A stretch of DNA of 64,000 nt from an uncultured Candidatus Puniceispirillum sp. (GCA_905182545.1 CAJJBY010000002.1:124001-188000), one strand, 5' to 3'; shown: positions 26,453 to 34,926, counted from the first letter of the stretch. The notes: a model not told the origin generated them from the letters alone. Made by a program: numbers and translations.

Positions 26453-27550
26453 TTATGGTTTTTTGATCATCGACAAAAGCCCATCGGTAAAGGCGGTTGT
26501 GCCAAGTGGCCCGCCCAAATCTGCCGTTCGCGTGCTGGCCGTCGCCACAGCCTTTGTAATGGCCTGTTCAATCGCATCAGCGGCTGCTAGAAATCGAGGT
26601 GCTTCGCGCCGCTCGCCCATCCACCGAAGCAGCATCGCCGCCGAACCGATCAAAGATGATGGGTTGGCCTGATCCTTTCCGGCCAATGACGGTGCCGATC
26701 CATGCTGTGCCTGCGCCATGGCAAATGTTTCACCCGCATTCAATGATGCCGCCATACCAAGGCTGCCAGCAATTTCCGACGCTTCATCCGACAGGATATC
26801 ACCATACATATTGGTCGTGACGATAACATCAAACTGGCTAGGGTCGCGGATCAACAGCGCCGCCATCGCATCAATGATCTGTTCTTCATATTCAAAATCA
26901 GGAAACTCATCACGAACGGCGCGAACCGCCTCAAGAAACAACCCATCAGATACATGAAACACATTCGCTTTATGAACAACAGTGACTTTCCGGCGGCGCT
27001 GTGCGGCCAGTGCAAAGCCTGTTCGGGCAATCCGCGTTGAGGCCTGACGGGTGATTTTTCGAACCGACAAAGCCATATCTTCGGTTGGCATAAATTCGGC
27101 ACGCCCGAGAAACATCGAACGATCTGAATAAAAGCCTTCAGTATTTTCGCGGGCAATTACCAGATCAACTTTGTCGCCAACACGCGGCGGTAAACCCTCA
27201 TAAGATTTTGCAGGCCTGATATTGGCATAAAGATCTAGCTGTTTGCGCAAGAAACCTGATGGGTTAATCCCGCCTTCGCTGGCTGGTGGGTAATCAATGG
27301 TCGAAACCGGCCCCATAACGATGCCATCAGCCGCCTTTGCTGCATCCAACACTTTATCCGGAAATGTTGTTCCCGATGCCGCCAAAGACACAAAGCCAAT
27401 ATCTTCTGTGGTAAAGGTCAAATTCAGGTCAAAGCAATCATCAACCACTCGCAAAACACGGCGGGTTGCCGCGGTGATTTCGGGGCCAATCCCATCACCA
27501 TCAAGGCATAATATCTGCACCGGATCCAAGCTGTTTTTTGACGCTGACAT
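26453..27550 (-). CDS. Isocitrate/isopropylmalate/tartrate dehydrogenase family protein
   Basis: A 365-residue beta-decarboxylating dehydrogenase of the IDH/IPMDH fold, which oxidises an (R)-malate-like 2-hydroxy acid and decarboxylates at the beta position using Mg2+ and NAD(P)+. Seen: LDGDGIGPEITAATRRVL; the substrate Arg region GFLRKQLDLYANIRPAKSY; IARENTEGFYSDRS; HKANVFHVSDGLF; MYGDILSDEASEI with the Mg-binding Asp residues; and a C-terminal AQHGSAPSLAGKDQANP. It is not the leuB type by context because no leu genes are nearby. It neighbours the Ldh2 and otn genes, suggesting tartrate or a C4 acid-sugar derivative. Start: AAAGGACAACCCTTT before ATG. Confidence 0.83.
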   Translation of the reverse strand: MSASKNSLDPVQILCLDGDGIGPEITAATRRVLRVVDDCFDLNLTFTTEDIGFVSLAASGTTFPDKVLDAAKAADGIVMGPVSTIDYPPASEGGINPSGFLRKQLDLYANIRPAKSYEGLPPRVGDKVDLVIARENTEGFYSDRSMFLGRAEFMPTEDMALSVRKITRQASTRIARTGFALAAQRRRKVTVVHKANVFHVSDGLFLEAVRAVRDEFPDFEYEEQIIDAMAALLIRDPSQFDVIVTTNMYGDILSDEASEIAGSLGMAASLNAGETFAMAQAQHGSAPSLAGKDQANPSSLIGSAAMLLRWMGERREAPRFLAAADAIEQAITKAVATASTRTADLGGPLGTTAFTDGLLSMIKKP

Positions 27551-27571
27551 AAAGGGTTGTCCTTTCTTATT

Positions 27572-27606
27572 TCGTGGGCTTATTTCGCTACGGGCTAATC
27601 GGGGCT
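27572..27606. repeat. Imperfect short tandem duplication (CTTATTTCG / CTA..GGGG units)
   Basis: Upstream of the IPMDH-type gene, CTTATTTCGTGGG is followed at once by CTTATTTCGCTACGGG, then CTAATCGGGG and CTAACC. The pattern suggests slippage duplication. Similar short duplications occur at 22511 and 32111. Confidence 0.5.
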
Positions 27607-27647
27607 AACCAACCGCAAAACCTGTTGTCTATTTCTTATATTTAAGA

Positions 27648-28293
27648 TTAACTAATTTTAACTATTTCACTATATTCATTGAAATAATATTCTGGATTTA
27701 ACATTTCAATACTGCTGGTTCGATAGCCTTTGGTAAAAAGCGCAAAAGGCTGGCCAGCGGCGGTTGCCGTTTCGCGGTCTATTTCGCTATCACCAACAAA
27801 CAAACATGATGTCGTATCCAAACACGCCATGGCATGAAACAGCATTGCCGGATCAGGCTTGCGGCTGGCAAGCTGATCACCGCCGACAATCGTATCAAAA
27901 AAACGCGTCAGACCAAATTGATCCAGCACAATTTTGGTTGGTGCCAGCGGCTTGTTCGTGCAGATACCAAGGCGAAAACCGCCATCCTGCAGCCGGTCAA
28001 GCGCATCAAAAGCGCCATCAAATATTGTTGTTAATTTTGTCGCATCTGCCGAATATAGGCGCAGAAAATCGGCCAGGGCAGAGGCGCAGGATGCCTCATC
28101 ATTTGGCAAATTCTGCGCCGTTAGGGCGCGCATCACCAGATTGGCCGATCCTTTACCGATAAAGCCACGCACCGTTGCCAGCGCCAGCGGTGGCGCATTG
28201 CGCAACTGCAAGAACGTCATTCAACGCCGCATGAATATCACCAAGACTGTCAATCAAGGTGCCATCTAGGTCAAAAATGACGGCTTTATTCAC
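27648..28293 (-). CDS. gph: Phosphoglycolate phosphatase-like HAD hydrolase (one frameshift)
   Basis: HAD-superfamily phosphatase, 215 residues after repair, starting at a GTG at 28293 with GGAG 10 bases upstream. Motif I FDLDGTLIDS carries the two catalytic Asp residues; motif II/III is TNKPLAPTKIVL; motif IV is FVGDSEIDRETATAAG. The Gph type removes phosphate from 2-phosphoglycolate, which arises from DNA repair. The frame breaks at about 28208: ALNDVL is followed in another frame by LQLRNAPPLALATVRGFIGKG. Phosphatases of this family have broad specificity, so the substrate is not certain. It is divergent from the CoA-transferase gene. Confidence 0.83.
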
Positions 28294-28315
28294 GCGCGAT
28301 GATCTCCGTTGAAAA

Positions 28316-28337
28316 GCTGGCTTTGGATCAAGCCAGC
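28316..28337 (-). promoter_or_regulatory. Perfect 8-bp stem-loop upstream of gph
   Basis: GCTGGCTT-TGGATC-AAGCCAGC, followed on the minus strand by TTTT, 23 bp before the gph start. It could act as a leader hairpin or attenuator. No gene lies upstream on that strand, so it is not a simple operon terminator. Confidence 0.5.
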
Positions 28338-28530
28338 AAAGCCCGACAGGACAGGCAGGCACTAAGGTTAAAATCTTAGCCAGCAATTGTGCATTTGCCG
28401 AATGATTTTTTGCGCCGTAACACCAGTTTTCCCAAACATTAGGCAATCACGACTGGAAATGATGGCGTAATTCAGGAATATTAACGCGAGAACCGCCAAT
28501 CTTTTTAAAATCTCAAAACAATGATGATTT

Positions 28531-28543
28531 GCCAAAAATTGGC
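28531..28543. promoter_or_regulatory. Palindrome GCCAAAAATTGGC upstream of the CoA-transferase gene
   Basis: GCCAA-AAA-TTGGC, followed by ATTTTTATGTTTTT on the plus strand, 25 bp before the ATG. It is either an operator or a weak leader hairpin. Confidence 0.4.
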
Positions 28544-28568
28544 ATTTTTATGTTTTTAGGAGTGTTTC

Positions 28569-29750
28569 ATGTCCAATCCGTCGCAATCAGCCCTCGCCCC
28601 TTTGGCAAATGTTCGGGTTCTTGAGCTGGGTCAAATTGCTGCTGGGCCCTTTACCGCATCGCTACTGGCCGATCTGGGCGCCGATGTTGTGAAAATCGAA
28701 CGGCCCGATGGCGGTGATGGCATGCGGCAATGGCCGCCTCTCAGCAAAACCGAAGATGGCGGCGTCTTTAGCGAAAATTTTGCCTCGGTTAACCGTAACA
28801 AACGCAGCGTTGCGCTTGACCTGAAAAGCCCTAATGATATTGCGCTGCTAAAATCGCTTGTCGCGAAAACCGATATTCTGATCGAAAATTACCGGCCTGG
28901 CGTGCTTTTCCGTCTTGGGCTTGGCTATGATGATTTGAAAGCGGTTAATCCCAAATTGATCTATTGTTCAATTTCTGGCTATGGGCAAACCGGCCCCTAT
29001 GCCAGCAAAGGTGCCTTTGATGTAACCGTTCAGGCCATTGCAGGCATTATGAGCGTTACCGGCGAACCGGGCGCACCACCAGTCAAATGCGGCGTGCCAA
29101 TTGGCGATTTTTGCGCTGGTCTTTATGCTGGTTTCAGTGTTCTTGCCATGCTTCGCAAGGCTGAACAGACAGGCCAAGGCGCGCATATTGATTGTTCGAT
29201 GCTGGGAAGCCTGCTTGGCGTATCAGCCCTGCAAACAAGCGAGTTTTTCGGCAATCAAATTCCGCCAGAACGCCTTGGCTCGGCGCATCCGCGCAACGCC
29301 CCCTATCAGGCCTTTGAAGCCGCCGACACGCATTTTGTGATCGCCGCTGGCAATGATAAATTATGGCATGAGGTTTGCGCCGCCGTTGGCATCAATGAAC
29401 TGGCAAGCGACGCACGATTTCTGACACAGGCCGACCGGGCAAAAAATCAAACCATTCTTGTTGATATTCTAGCACCTGTTTTCAAAAGTCGCAGCGCTGC
29501 CGATTGGCTTAAAGAAATGGATGGCCGTAACGTGCCTTGTGCGCCAATCAATGATTTTGCCGAGATTTTGCGCGACCCGCATGTCCAGCATATGGGGCTG
29601 GTCAAACCGCTTGATCTTCCCAATGGCGCCAAGACCAGCAGCGTTGCTTTTCCGATTGCGATTACCGGCGTTGACACAAGCCGCATGCAGCCACCACCAG
29701 CGCTTGGTGCCCATAATGACGAAATCATCGCTGACTGGCTTGGAAAATAG
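28569..29750 (+). CDS. CaiB/BaiF family (class III) CoA-transferase
   Basis: A 393-residue CoA-transferase, a paralogue of the Frc in this window but not its close match. Seen: VLELGQIAAGPFTASLLADLGADVVKIE; the CoA-adduct region SGYGQTGPYASKGAFD; the catalytic Asp in GVPIGDFCAGLYAG; and NRNKRSVALDLK. It moves CoA between a small organic acid and an acyl-CoA without a free-energy cost. It is followed 11 bp later by an enoyl-CoA hydratase-like gene, so the pair likely activates and then hydrates or isomerises an acid. The Gly-rich loop of true Frc is absent. An AGGAGTGTTTC ribosome-binding site precedes ATG. Confidence 0.9.
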   Translation: MSNPSQSALAPLANVRVLELGQIAAGPFTASLLADLGADVVKIERPDGGDGMRQWPPLSKTEDGGVFSENFASVNRNKRSVALDLKSPNDIALLKSLVAKTDILIENYRPGVLFRLGLGYDDLKAVNPKLIYCSISGYGQTGPYASKGAFDVTVQAIAGIMSVTGEPGAPPVKCGVPIGDFCAGLYAGFSVLAMLRKAEQTGQGAHIDCSMLGSLLGVSALQTSEFFGNQIPPERLGSAHPRNAPYQAFEAADTHFVIAAGNDKLWHEVCAAVGINELASDARFLTQADRAKNQTILVDILAPVFKSRSAADWLKEMDGRNVPCAPINDFAEILRDPHVQHMGLVKPLDLPNGAKTSSVAFPIAITGVDTSRMQPPPALGAHNDEIIADWLGK

Positions 29751-29761
29751 GATAAAATAAT

Positions 29762-30511
29762 ATGACACAAACCATATCACAAAACCCTGTTATTATTGAA
29801 CATAATGACTCAATAACATGGCTTCGTCTAAACCGGCCTGATCGGTTGAACGCGGTTAATGCCGCCGTGATTGAGGGGCTGATCGACGGCTTGATTGCGG
29901 CGCGTGATCGTGGCTCAGATCTAGTGGTTTTTGCTGGTGAAGGCCGCGCCTTTTCGGCAGGATTTGACCTTAGCGGGCTTGGTCAGCAAAGCGATGCTGA
30001 TCTGCTATGTCGGTTTGTTCGGGTCGAACAATTGCTGCAAATGATCTATCAATTGCCGATGACCAGTGTGGCGCTTGTTCAGGGGCGCTGTTTTGGTGCG
30101 GCTGCCGATATTGTGGCATCTTGCCGAAAACGCATTGCCACCCCTGACGCCAGTTTCCGCATGCCGGGCCTGCAATTTGGTATTGTTCTTGGCACCCGCC
30201 GCCTTGCCCGCCTGATTGGTGATGACGCCGCGTTTGATTTGCTGGAAACATCTCGCATTTTTACCGCTGATGACGCGTTGGACGTAGGTTTTCTAACCGA
30301 TATCCAGCCGGCTGAAGATTGGGCTAGCCATATCGACAAACTGGCCATTGATGCTGGCAATCTTGGCGATGACGCCAAAACCGCCCTGCTTGCCGCAATG
30401 CGTGATGATAGCGGGCTTGACCATGATCTTGCCGCGCTGGTGCGCTCGGCCGCCAAGCCCGGCCTAGCCGATCGGGTTCGCGCCTTTGTCGCAACACAGA
30501 TTAAAAAATAG
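29762..30511 (+). CDS. Enoyl-CoA hydratase/isomerase family protein
   Basis: A 249-residue crotonase-fold enzyme. The oxyanion-hole segments are FAGEGRAFSAGFDLSGL near residue 60 and QGRCFGAAADIVASC near 105. At the position of the catalytic Glu144 of mitochondrial hydratase is PGLQFGIVLGTRRLARLIG, where Glu is not present, so isomerase, hydrolase or another crotonase activity is possible. It is co-transcribed with the CoA-transferase gene (11-bp gap). Its 3' end overlaps by 11 bp the end of a convergent small ORF. Confidence 0.85.
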   Translation: MTQTISQNPVIIEHNDSITWLRLNRPDRLNAVNAAVIEGLIDGLIAARDRGSDLVVFAGEGRAFSAGFDLSGLGQQSDADLLCRFVRVEQLLQMIYQLPMTSVALVQGRCFGAAADIVASCRKRIATPDASFRMPGLQFGIVLGTRRLARLIGDDAAFDLLETSRIFTADDALDVGFLTDIQPAEDWASHIDKLAIDAGNLGDDAKTALLAAMRDDSGLDHDLAALVRSAAKPGLADRVRAFVATQIKK

Positions 30512-30714
30512 CCTCATCTGGTGCAACATGCCGCGCCAGCAATGCATTGCGGTCAGACCATTTATCGGGTTTCACCTGATCAAAAAAGGCCGCAGATTCG
30601 GCATTAAGCCGCTTTGGGTCTTGCGGCCAGCTTGCATATTTTTACGCGCTTTTGCGCTTTTTGAACTCCGTGATATGCTTGCCGTCCATCATCTGGGTTA
30701 TGCTTTTGCATCAT
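30501..30714 (-). CDS. Small unrecognised ORF (about 70 residues), one likely frameshift
   Basis: Minus-strand reading from ATG at 30714 gives MMQKHNPDDGRQAYHGVQKA, then QKRVK. Removing one A from the A5 run near 30640 continues YASWPQDPKRLNAESAAFFD and on to RHVAPDEAIF-stop (TAA at 30501). In the raw sequence it is split into two frames of about 25 and 47 codons. Composition and codon use look like real protein: charged, Ala-rich, few rare codons. The stop overlaps the crotonase gene tail and the start is close to and opposed to the FAD-oxidase start. I do not recognise the family. GTG codons at 30726 and 30744 are alternative starts. Confidence 0.45.
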
Positions 30715-30745
30715 CTGGCCAATCACTTTTTTTAGGGCAATCACT

Positions 30746-32125
30746 TTGTTTGAAAAGCAAAATATAAAAAAAGCAATAAGCACTTTAAAACAATATTTTG
30801 GCGACCGTCTTTCAACATCTTTATCAGTTCTAGAGCAGCATGGCCATACCACAACATGGATTGCCAACCAGCCGCCTGACGCTGTGGTCTTTGCCAAAAC
30901 CACCGACGAAGTTTCGTCAATCTTGAAGATCTGCCATGATTGCTGCTGTCCAGCTATTGCCTTTGGCACGGGATCATCACTTGAAGGTCATGTGAACGCC
31001 CCTTTCGGCGGCATCTCGATTGATATGTCGCATTTTGATTCGGTGCTTGCTGTTCATCAGGCCGACCTTGATGTGATCGTGCAACCGGGTGTCACCCGCG
31101 AGGGGTTGAACCAGCATCTTCGCGATAGCGGCCTGTTTTTTCCGATTGATCCGGGCGCAAATGCCAGTATTGGTGGCATGGCGGCAACGCGCGCATCAGG
31201 CACCAATGCGGTGCGTTACGGCACGATGAAAGACAATGTTTTAGGGCTCGAGGTGGTGCTGGCCGATGGGCGCGTGATCAAAACCGGTGGGCGATCACGC
31301 AAATCGGCCGCGGGCTATGATTTAACGCGGCTTTTTATTGGCTCGGAAGGCACTCTTGGCATCATTACCGAATTGACGCTTCGCTTGCAGGGCATCCCCG
31401 AAATGATCGCTGGCGGCATTTGTTCATTTCCGACCATCCGCAATGCCTGTGACGCGGTGATCGAAACCATACAGCTTGGCATTCCAGTTGCGCGCATTGA
31501 AATGCTCGACCCGTTGCAAGTGCGCGCCTGCAACGCCTATTCCAAACTTGATCTGCCAGAGGAGCCGCTATTGCTTGTTGAATTTCACGGCAGCCCCAAC
31601 GCGGTTCACGATGACGCCACCCGCTTTGCTGAAATTTGTGCCGATTATTCACCACGGCCTTTTTCCTGGTCTAGCGATGTCGACAAACGGCAAAAACTGT
31701 GGAAAGCACGCCATGATGCGCTTTGGGCAGGCTATGCGCTTCTTCCAGGCGGTACTGGCTTTGCAACTGATGTCTGTGTTCCGATTTCGCGTTTGGCCGA
31801 ATGTGTTGAAGACACGATTGCCGATATCGCGGCGCATGATCTAACCGCCCCCATTCTCGGGCATGTTGGCGATGGCAATTTCCATGTTCTGCCCCTTGCC
31901 ATGCCTGATGACACCGAAATGCAAACAAAAATTGGTGCCTTTTCAAGCCGCCTGACCAAACGCGCAATTGCGCTTGGCGGCACCTGCACTGGCGAACATG
32001 GCATCGGACAGGGCAAAACCGCCTATCTTCGCGCCGAAATGGGTGGCTCAGTAGATGTTATGGCCGATATAAAGACGACCTTTGACCCAAAACATATTTT
32101 GAACCCCGGCAAGTTATTTGAATAA
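30746..32125 (+). CDS. FAD-linked 2-hydroxy-acid oxidase (D-lactate/glycolate dehydrogenase type)
   Basis: A 459-residue flavoprotein with an N-terminal FAD-binding_4 (PCMH) domain (PPDAVVFAKTTDEVSSIL, AFGTGSSLEGH, GGMAATRASGTNAVRYGTMKDNVLGL) and a C-terminal FAD-oxidase_C domain with the metal-site and catalytic histidines in LGHVGDGNFHVLP and GTCTGEHGIGQGK. It is closest in type to cytochrome-linked D-lactate dehydrogenase or glycolate oxidase GlcD. No start upstream of TTG at 30746 is in frame; AGGG lies 8 bases upstream and the length fits. It stands alone, without the GlcE/GlcF partners, favouring the single-subunit D-lactate/D-2-hydroxyglutarate type. Confidence 0.88.
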   Translation: MFEKQNIKKAISTLKQYFGDRLSTSLSVLEQHGHTTTWIANQPPDAVVFAKTTDEVSSILKICHDCCCPAIAFGTGSSLEGHVNAPFGGISIDMSHFDSVLAVHQADLDVIVQPGVTREGLNQHLRDSGLFFPIDPGANASIGGMAATRASGTNAVRYGTMKDNVLGLEVVLADGRVIKTGGRSRKSAAGYDLTRLFIGSEGTLGIITELTLRLQGIPEMIAGGICSFPTIRNACDAVIETIQLGIPVARIEMLDPLQVRACNAYSKLDLPEEPLLLVEFHGSPNAVHDDATRFAEICADYSPRPFSWSSDVDKRQKLWKARHDALWAGYALLPGGTGFATDVCVPISRLAECVEDTIADIAAHDLTAPILGHVGDGNFHVLPLAMPDDTEMQTKIGAFSSRLTKRAIALGGTCTGEHGIGQGKTAYLRAEMGGSVDVMADIKTTFDPKHILNPGKLFE

Positions 32126-32165
32126 ATTATTTGGATAAAACTATCTGGATAACGTTATTCGGCTG
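32111..32165 (+). repeat. Degenerate short tandem repeats at the 3' end of the FAD-oxidase gene
   Basis: The gene end AAGTTATTTGAATAA is followed by ATTATTTGGATAAA, ACTATCTGGATAA and CGTTATTCGGCTGATA: three or four near-copies of a 13-15-bp unit. It suggests repeated slippage of the stop-codon region; no function is evident. Confidence 0.6.
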
Positions 32166-32263
32166 ATAGACAGATAGGCTGGCAAGACCATCACGCCATT
32201 GTGCCACCGCGGCATTCGATTATTTTTCAAAACATTACAAAATTTTTGTGGTGATTTTCCAAA

Positions 32264-32284
32264 GTGAAAAATAATTTTTTTCAC
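32264..32284. promoter_or_regulatory. Perfect GTGAAAAA inverted repeat upstream of fpr
   Basis: GTGAAAAA-TAATT-TTTTTCAC lies 79 bp before the fpr start, between it and the FAD-oxidase gene. It is a candidate operator or a hairpin terminator for the upstream gene, but is AT-rich for the latter. The motif resembles the one at 16582-16620. Confidence 0.5.
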
Positions 32285-32362
32285 CGTGAAACCCTTTCTT
32301 TCAAAAAAAAACATTCTATCTATAGCGAGTAGACATCACCGCATTTGGAATATTGACTGATC

Positions 32363-33226
32363 ATGTCACAGCTTCGAAACCCCACCACCCTCGCCGCGCC
32401 AGATCAGGCCGACAAATCGCTTGCGTCATTTCCGAAAGGCGGGAAGAGCGTTCCCGATCAGGTAAAGGTGACTGCGGTTACGCATTGGACCGACAAATTG
32501 TTTTCCTTTCAGACTGACCGCCCGCCAAGCTTTCGGTTTCAATCTGGCGAATTTGCCATGATCGGTCTTGCCGATGATGACGGCAAAGCTGTTACACGTG
32601 CCTATTCGATTGCCAGCCCGCATTGGGATAATCATCTGGAATTCTATTCGATCATTGTTCCTGATGGCCCGCTAACCTCACGGCTTCGGCATATTCAGAT
32701 TGGTGATGAAATCATACTTCGCCCCAAAACCACCGGTACTTTGAATTTGGCACGGTTACGCAATGGAAAACGCTTATATTTACTGGCAACCGGCACCGGA
32801 TTTGCACCTTTTGCCTCGCTTATCCGTGACCCGGAAACCTATGAACGGTTTGAACAGATCATTCTTGTTCACGGGTGCCGCACGATTGCCGAGCTTGGCT
32901 ATAGTCAAAAGATTGTTGCCGACAGCCGCACCCATCCGTTGATTGGCGAAATGGTCGCTGCCCAATTGCATTATGTGCCAAGCGTAACCCGTGAAAACTT
33001 TACCCAGACCGGCCGCATCACCGCGCTTTTGGCCGATGGCAAGCTGGCCAACAGCCTATCACTACCGCCTCTTGATCCAGCTTTTGATCGGATCATGATT
33101 TGCGGGTCGATTGGCCTTAATCAGGATATTGCGGCGCAATTGCTGGCAAAGAATTTTCATGAGGGCAATTTATCCAGCCCGGGGGATTATGTTATTGAAC
33201 GTGCCTTTGTTGGCGACGGCATCTAA
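32363..33226 (+). CDS. fpr: Ferredoxin/flavodoxin-NADP+ reductase
   Basis: A 287-residue FAD enzyme that exchanges electrons between NADPH and ferredoxin or flavodoxin, supplying iron-sulfur biogenesis and oxidative-stress defence. The FAD domain has RAYSIASPHWDNHLEFYS with the RxYS motif, and PDGPLTSRL. The NADP domain has LATGTGFAPFASLIRD, then CGSIGLNQDI, and the C-terminal extension ends VERAFV, as in alphaproteobacterial Fpr. The first 35 residues extend beyond most homologues (usually about 258), so the true start may be further in. A GTGAAAAA inverted repeat precedes it. Confidence 0.93.
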   Translation: MSQLRNPTTLAAPDQADKSLASFPKGGKSVPDQVKVTAVTHWTDKLFSFQTDRPPSFRFQSGEFAMIGLADDDGKAVTRAYSIASPHWDNHLEFYSIIVPDGPLTSRLRHIQIGDEIILRPKTTGTLNLARLRNGKRLYLLATGTGFAPFASLIRDPETYERFEQIILVHGCRTIAELGYSQKIVADSRTHPLIGEMVAAQLHYVPSVTRENFTQTGRITALLADGKLANSLSLPPLDPAFDRIMICGSIGLNQDIAAQLLAKNFHEGNLSSPGDYVIERAFVGDGI

Positions 33227-33651
33227 TCGCCACCCCCTTTGCGACCAACGCTGGTTGGCGCTGATAGCGGCCAAAGGGATCATTCTTAGGATTTCATCGG
33301 AAGTGTTAACATCTTTGCAAAAGATAAAAGCATTGCCAAAAGTTTAGAGACATCTTGTAAAACATGCAGCGCATACACGCCTTATAACTATGGGGGTGGT
33401 CTTATTATTGACACTGCGTTTTGCGCCGCGAGACTTGCTTCCCAAAGTTAAAAGATAGAATGAACATGCTCACGGGCCGATGGCCGAACGAGGCATGGCG
33501 GTTTTCATCAGGGTTTTTGATCTACAAGCAGCAGAGTGCAACGCCGATAGCCAGCGCGATCGCCTTACCAAAACTGGCGGCAGCAAAAAACCCTATCTAT
33601 TTTCGATCCCAATTACAGACCGGCAACGAACAAAATAAAAATCGAAAAAAA
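33227..33651. other. Gene-free stretch between fpr and tRNA-Ser
   Basis: A 425-bp region with only short ORFs. One, at about 33468-33650 on the plus strand, contains MAVFIRVFDL, which superficially recalls the start of LysR regulators but has no helix-turn-helix after it. I support no gene here. Confidence 0.6.
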
Positions 33652-33743
33652 TGGCGGAGGGGAAGGGATTCGAACCCCCGAAAGGAATTTCTTCCTTTAA
33701 CGATTTAGCAAACCGCCGCCTTCAGCCACTCGGCCACCCCCCC
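33652..33743 (-). tRNA. tRNA-Ser (anticodon GCT)
   Basis: Read on the minus strand: a G7 acceptor strand pairing with CCCCTCC (one G-T), a D-arm GCCGAGTGGCTGAAGGC, anticodon arm with loop TTGCTAA (anticodon GCT, reading AGC/AGT), a long variable arm built from AAAGGAAGAAATTCCTTT as expected for class II tRNA-Ser, T-loop TTCGAAT, discriminator G and an encoded CCA. 92 nt. Confidence 0.95.
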
Positions 33744-33962
33744 GCCGGGGTCACAGGATCGGCCGGTAAAATCTTGACCAACTCCCATGTTCACAGTACA
33801 CGGCGTATGCTATTCTTTCTCTAACTTCGATTTCCCCGACTGTCAAATACCAAAACCACCTTTTTGCCGGTTTTGACATTGCCAAAACGAGGCAAAATGC
33901 GCCACCCGTAACTAATGCTTGGCAATTGCAACCAAACAACCCTGAATTTGAGAAAAATAACA

Positions 33963-34913
33963 ATGGATCAACTGGCATCAATGCGCATCTTTCTGGCGGT
34001 TGCCGAAGCCAATGCCTTAAATGGTGCCGCGCGCCAGCTTGGACTGTCGCCATCAGCGGTTTCAAAACATATCGCCGCCCTTGAAAACCGGCTTGGCACC
34101 CAGCTTTTTACCCGCACCACTCGCCATATTGCGCTAACCGAAGTTGGCGCAGCCTATCTTGAAAATTGTCGGCAAATTCTGGCTGATCTTGACAAGGCTG
34201 ATGCCGAAGCGCGAAGTGCCAGCGGTGCCGTTAAGGGACATTTGCGCGTCGAAGCCCCACCCGGTTTTGCACACCGCCATGTTGCCCCGCACCTACCTGC
34301 TTTTTTGAAACAATTTCCGCATTTGACGATCGAGTTAAAGGGCAATGATGTTCCGAATGATATGATCGGGTCGGGCTTTGATCTGTCGATCCGAATCTCG
34401 CCCCAAAGCGACCATGACCATCTTGTCTATACTGAACTTGCCCCCAACAGCCGCCGTCTTGTCGCAACCCCAAAATACCTTGCCGAAAAAGGCATGCCGA
34501 AAAATCCAAATGATCTGGCACGACATCAATTAATTACGCAAAGCGCCACCAGCAGCAGCAATTTCTGGCATTTCAAAGACGATGATGGCAAGCCAAGCAC
34601 CATCCGCGTTCGCGGCAATATCATGGCTGATAATGGTGATGCGATTATTCGCGCGGTTATGAATGATGGCGGCATTGCCATGCTTCCCAATTACATGACC
34701 GCCGATTATCTTCGTGATGAGTCTTTAACAACGGTTCTGGATCAACTGGTGATGGAAGACCATCCTATCCATGCTGTTACCGTGCCAAGCCGCCATTCAA
34801 TCCCAAAAATTGACGCATTTCTGGCCTATCTTCGGTCGCTTTATCAGCCAGTGCCTTATTGGGATGCGCTTGACGCGCCACCAAGTGAGGCCGCGCGCCG
34901 CGCCGATATTTAA
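33963..34913 (+). CDS. LysR-family transcriptional regulator
   Basis: About 316 residues from ATG at 33963, where the family start pattern MDQLASMRIFLAVAEANAL begins; an ATG at 33915 is upstream but the added residues do not fit. Helix-turn-helix: NGAARQLGLSPSAVSKHIAALENRLGTQLF, with TRTTRHIALTEVGAAY completing the wing. The periplasmic-binding-fold effector domain covers 95-300 with FDLSIRIS, typical of the CrgA-like subgroup. It converges on gatB with only 13 bp between the genes. The divergent partner that LysR genes often regulate would be tRNA-Ser or fpr, neither typical, so the target is unknown. Confidence 0.9.
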   Translation: MDQLASMRIFLAVAEANALNGAARQLGLSPSAVSKHIAALENRLGTQLFTRTTRHIALTEVGAAYLENCRQILADLDKADAEARSASGAVKGHLRVEAPPGFAHRHVAPHLPAFLKQFPHLTIELKGNDVPNDMIGSGFDLSIRISPQSDHDHLVYTELAPNSRRLVATPKYLAEKGMPKNPNDLARHQLITQSATSSSNFWHFKDDDGKPSTIRVRGNIMADNGDAIIRAVMNDGGIAMLPNYMTADYLRDESLTTVLDQLVMEDHPIHAVTVPSRHSIPKIDAFLAYLRSLYQPVPYWDALDAPPSEAARRADI

Positions 34914-34926
34914 ACCGCGTTTATGA

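Noticed and set aside
33468-33650. Possible lysR remnant with MAVFIRVFDL
   Set aside because: The resemblance covers about ten residues and no helix-turn-helix follows; chance cannot be excluded.
33421-33708. Plus-strand ORF containing RRGRDSNPR
   Set aside because: This is the well-known spurious translation across a tRNA-Ser (antisense), which lies at 33652-33743.
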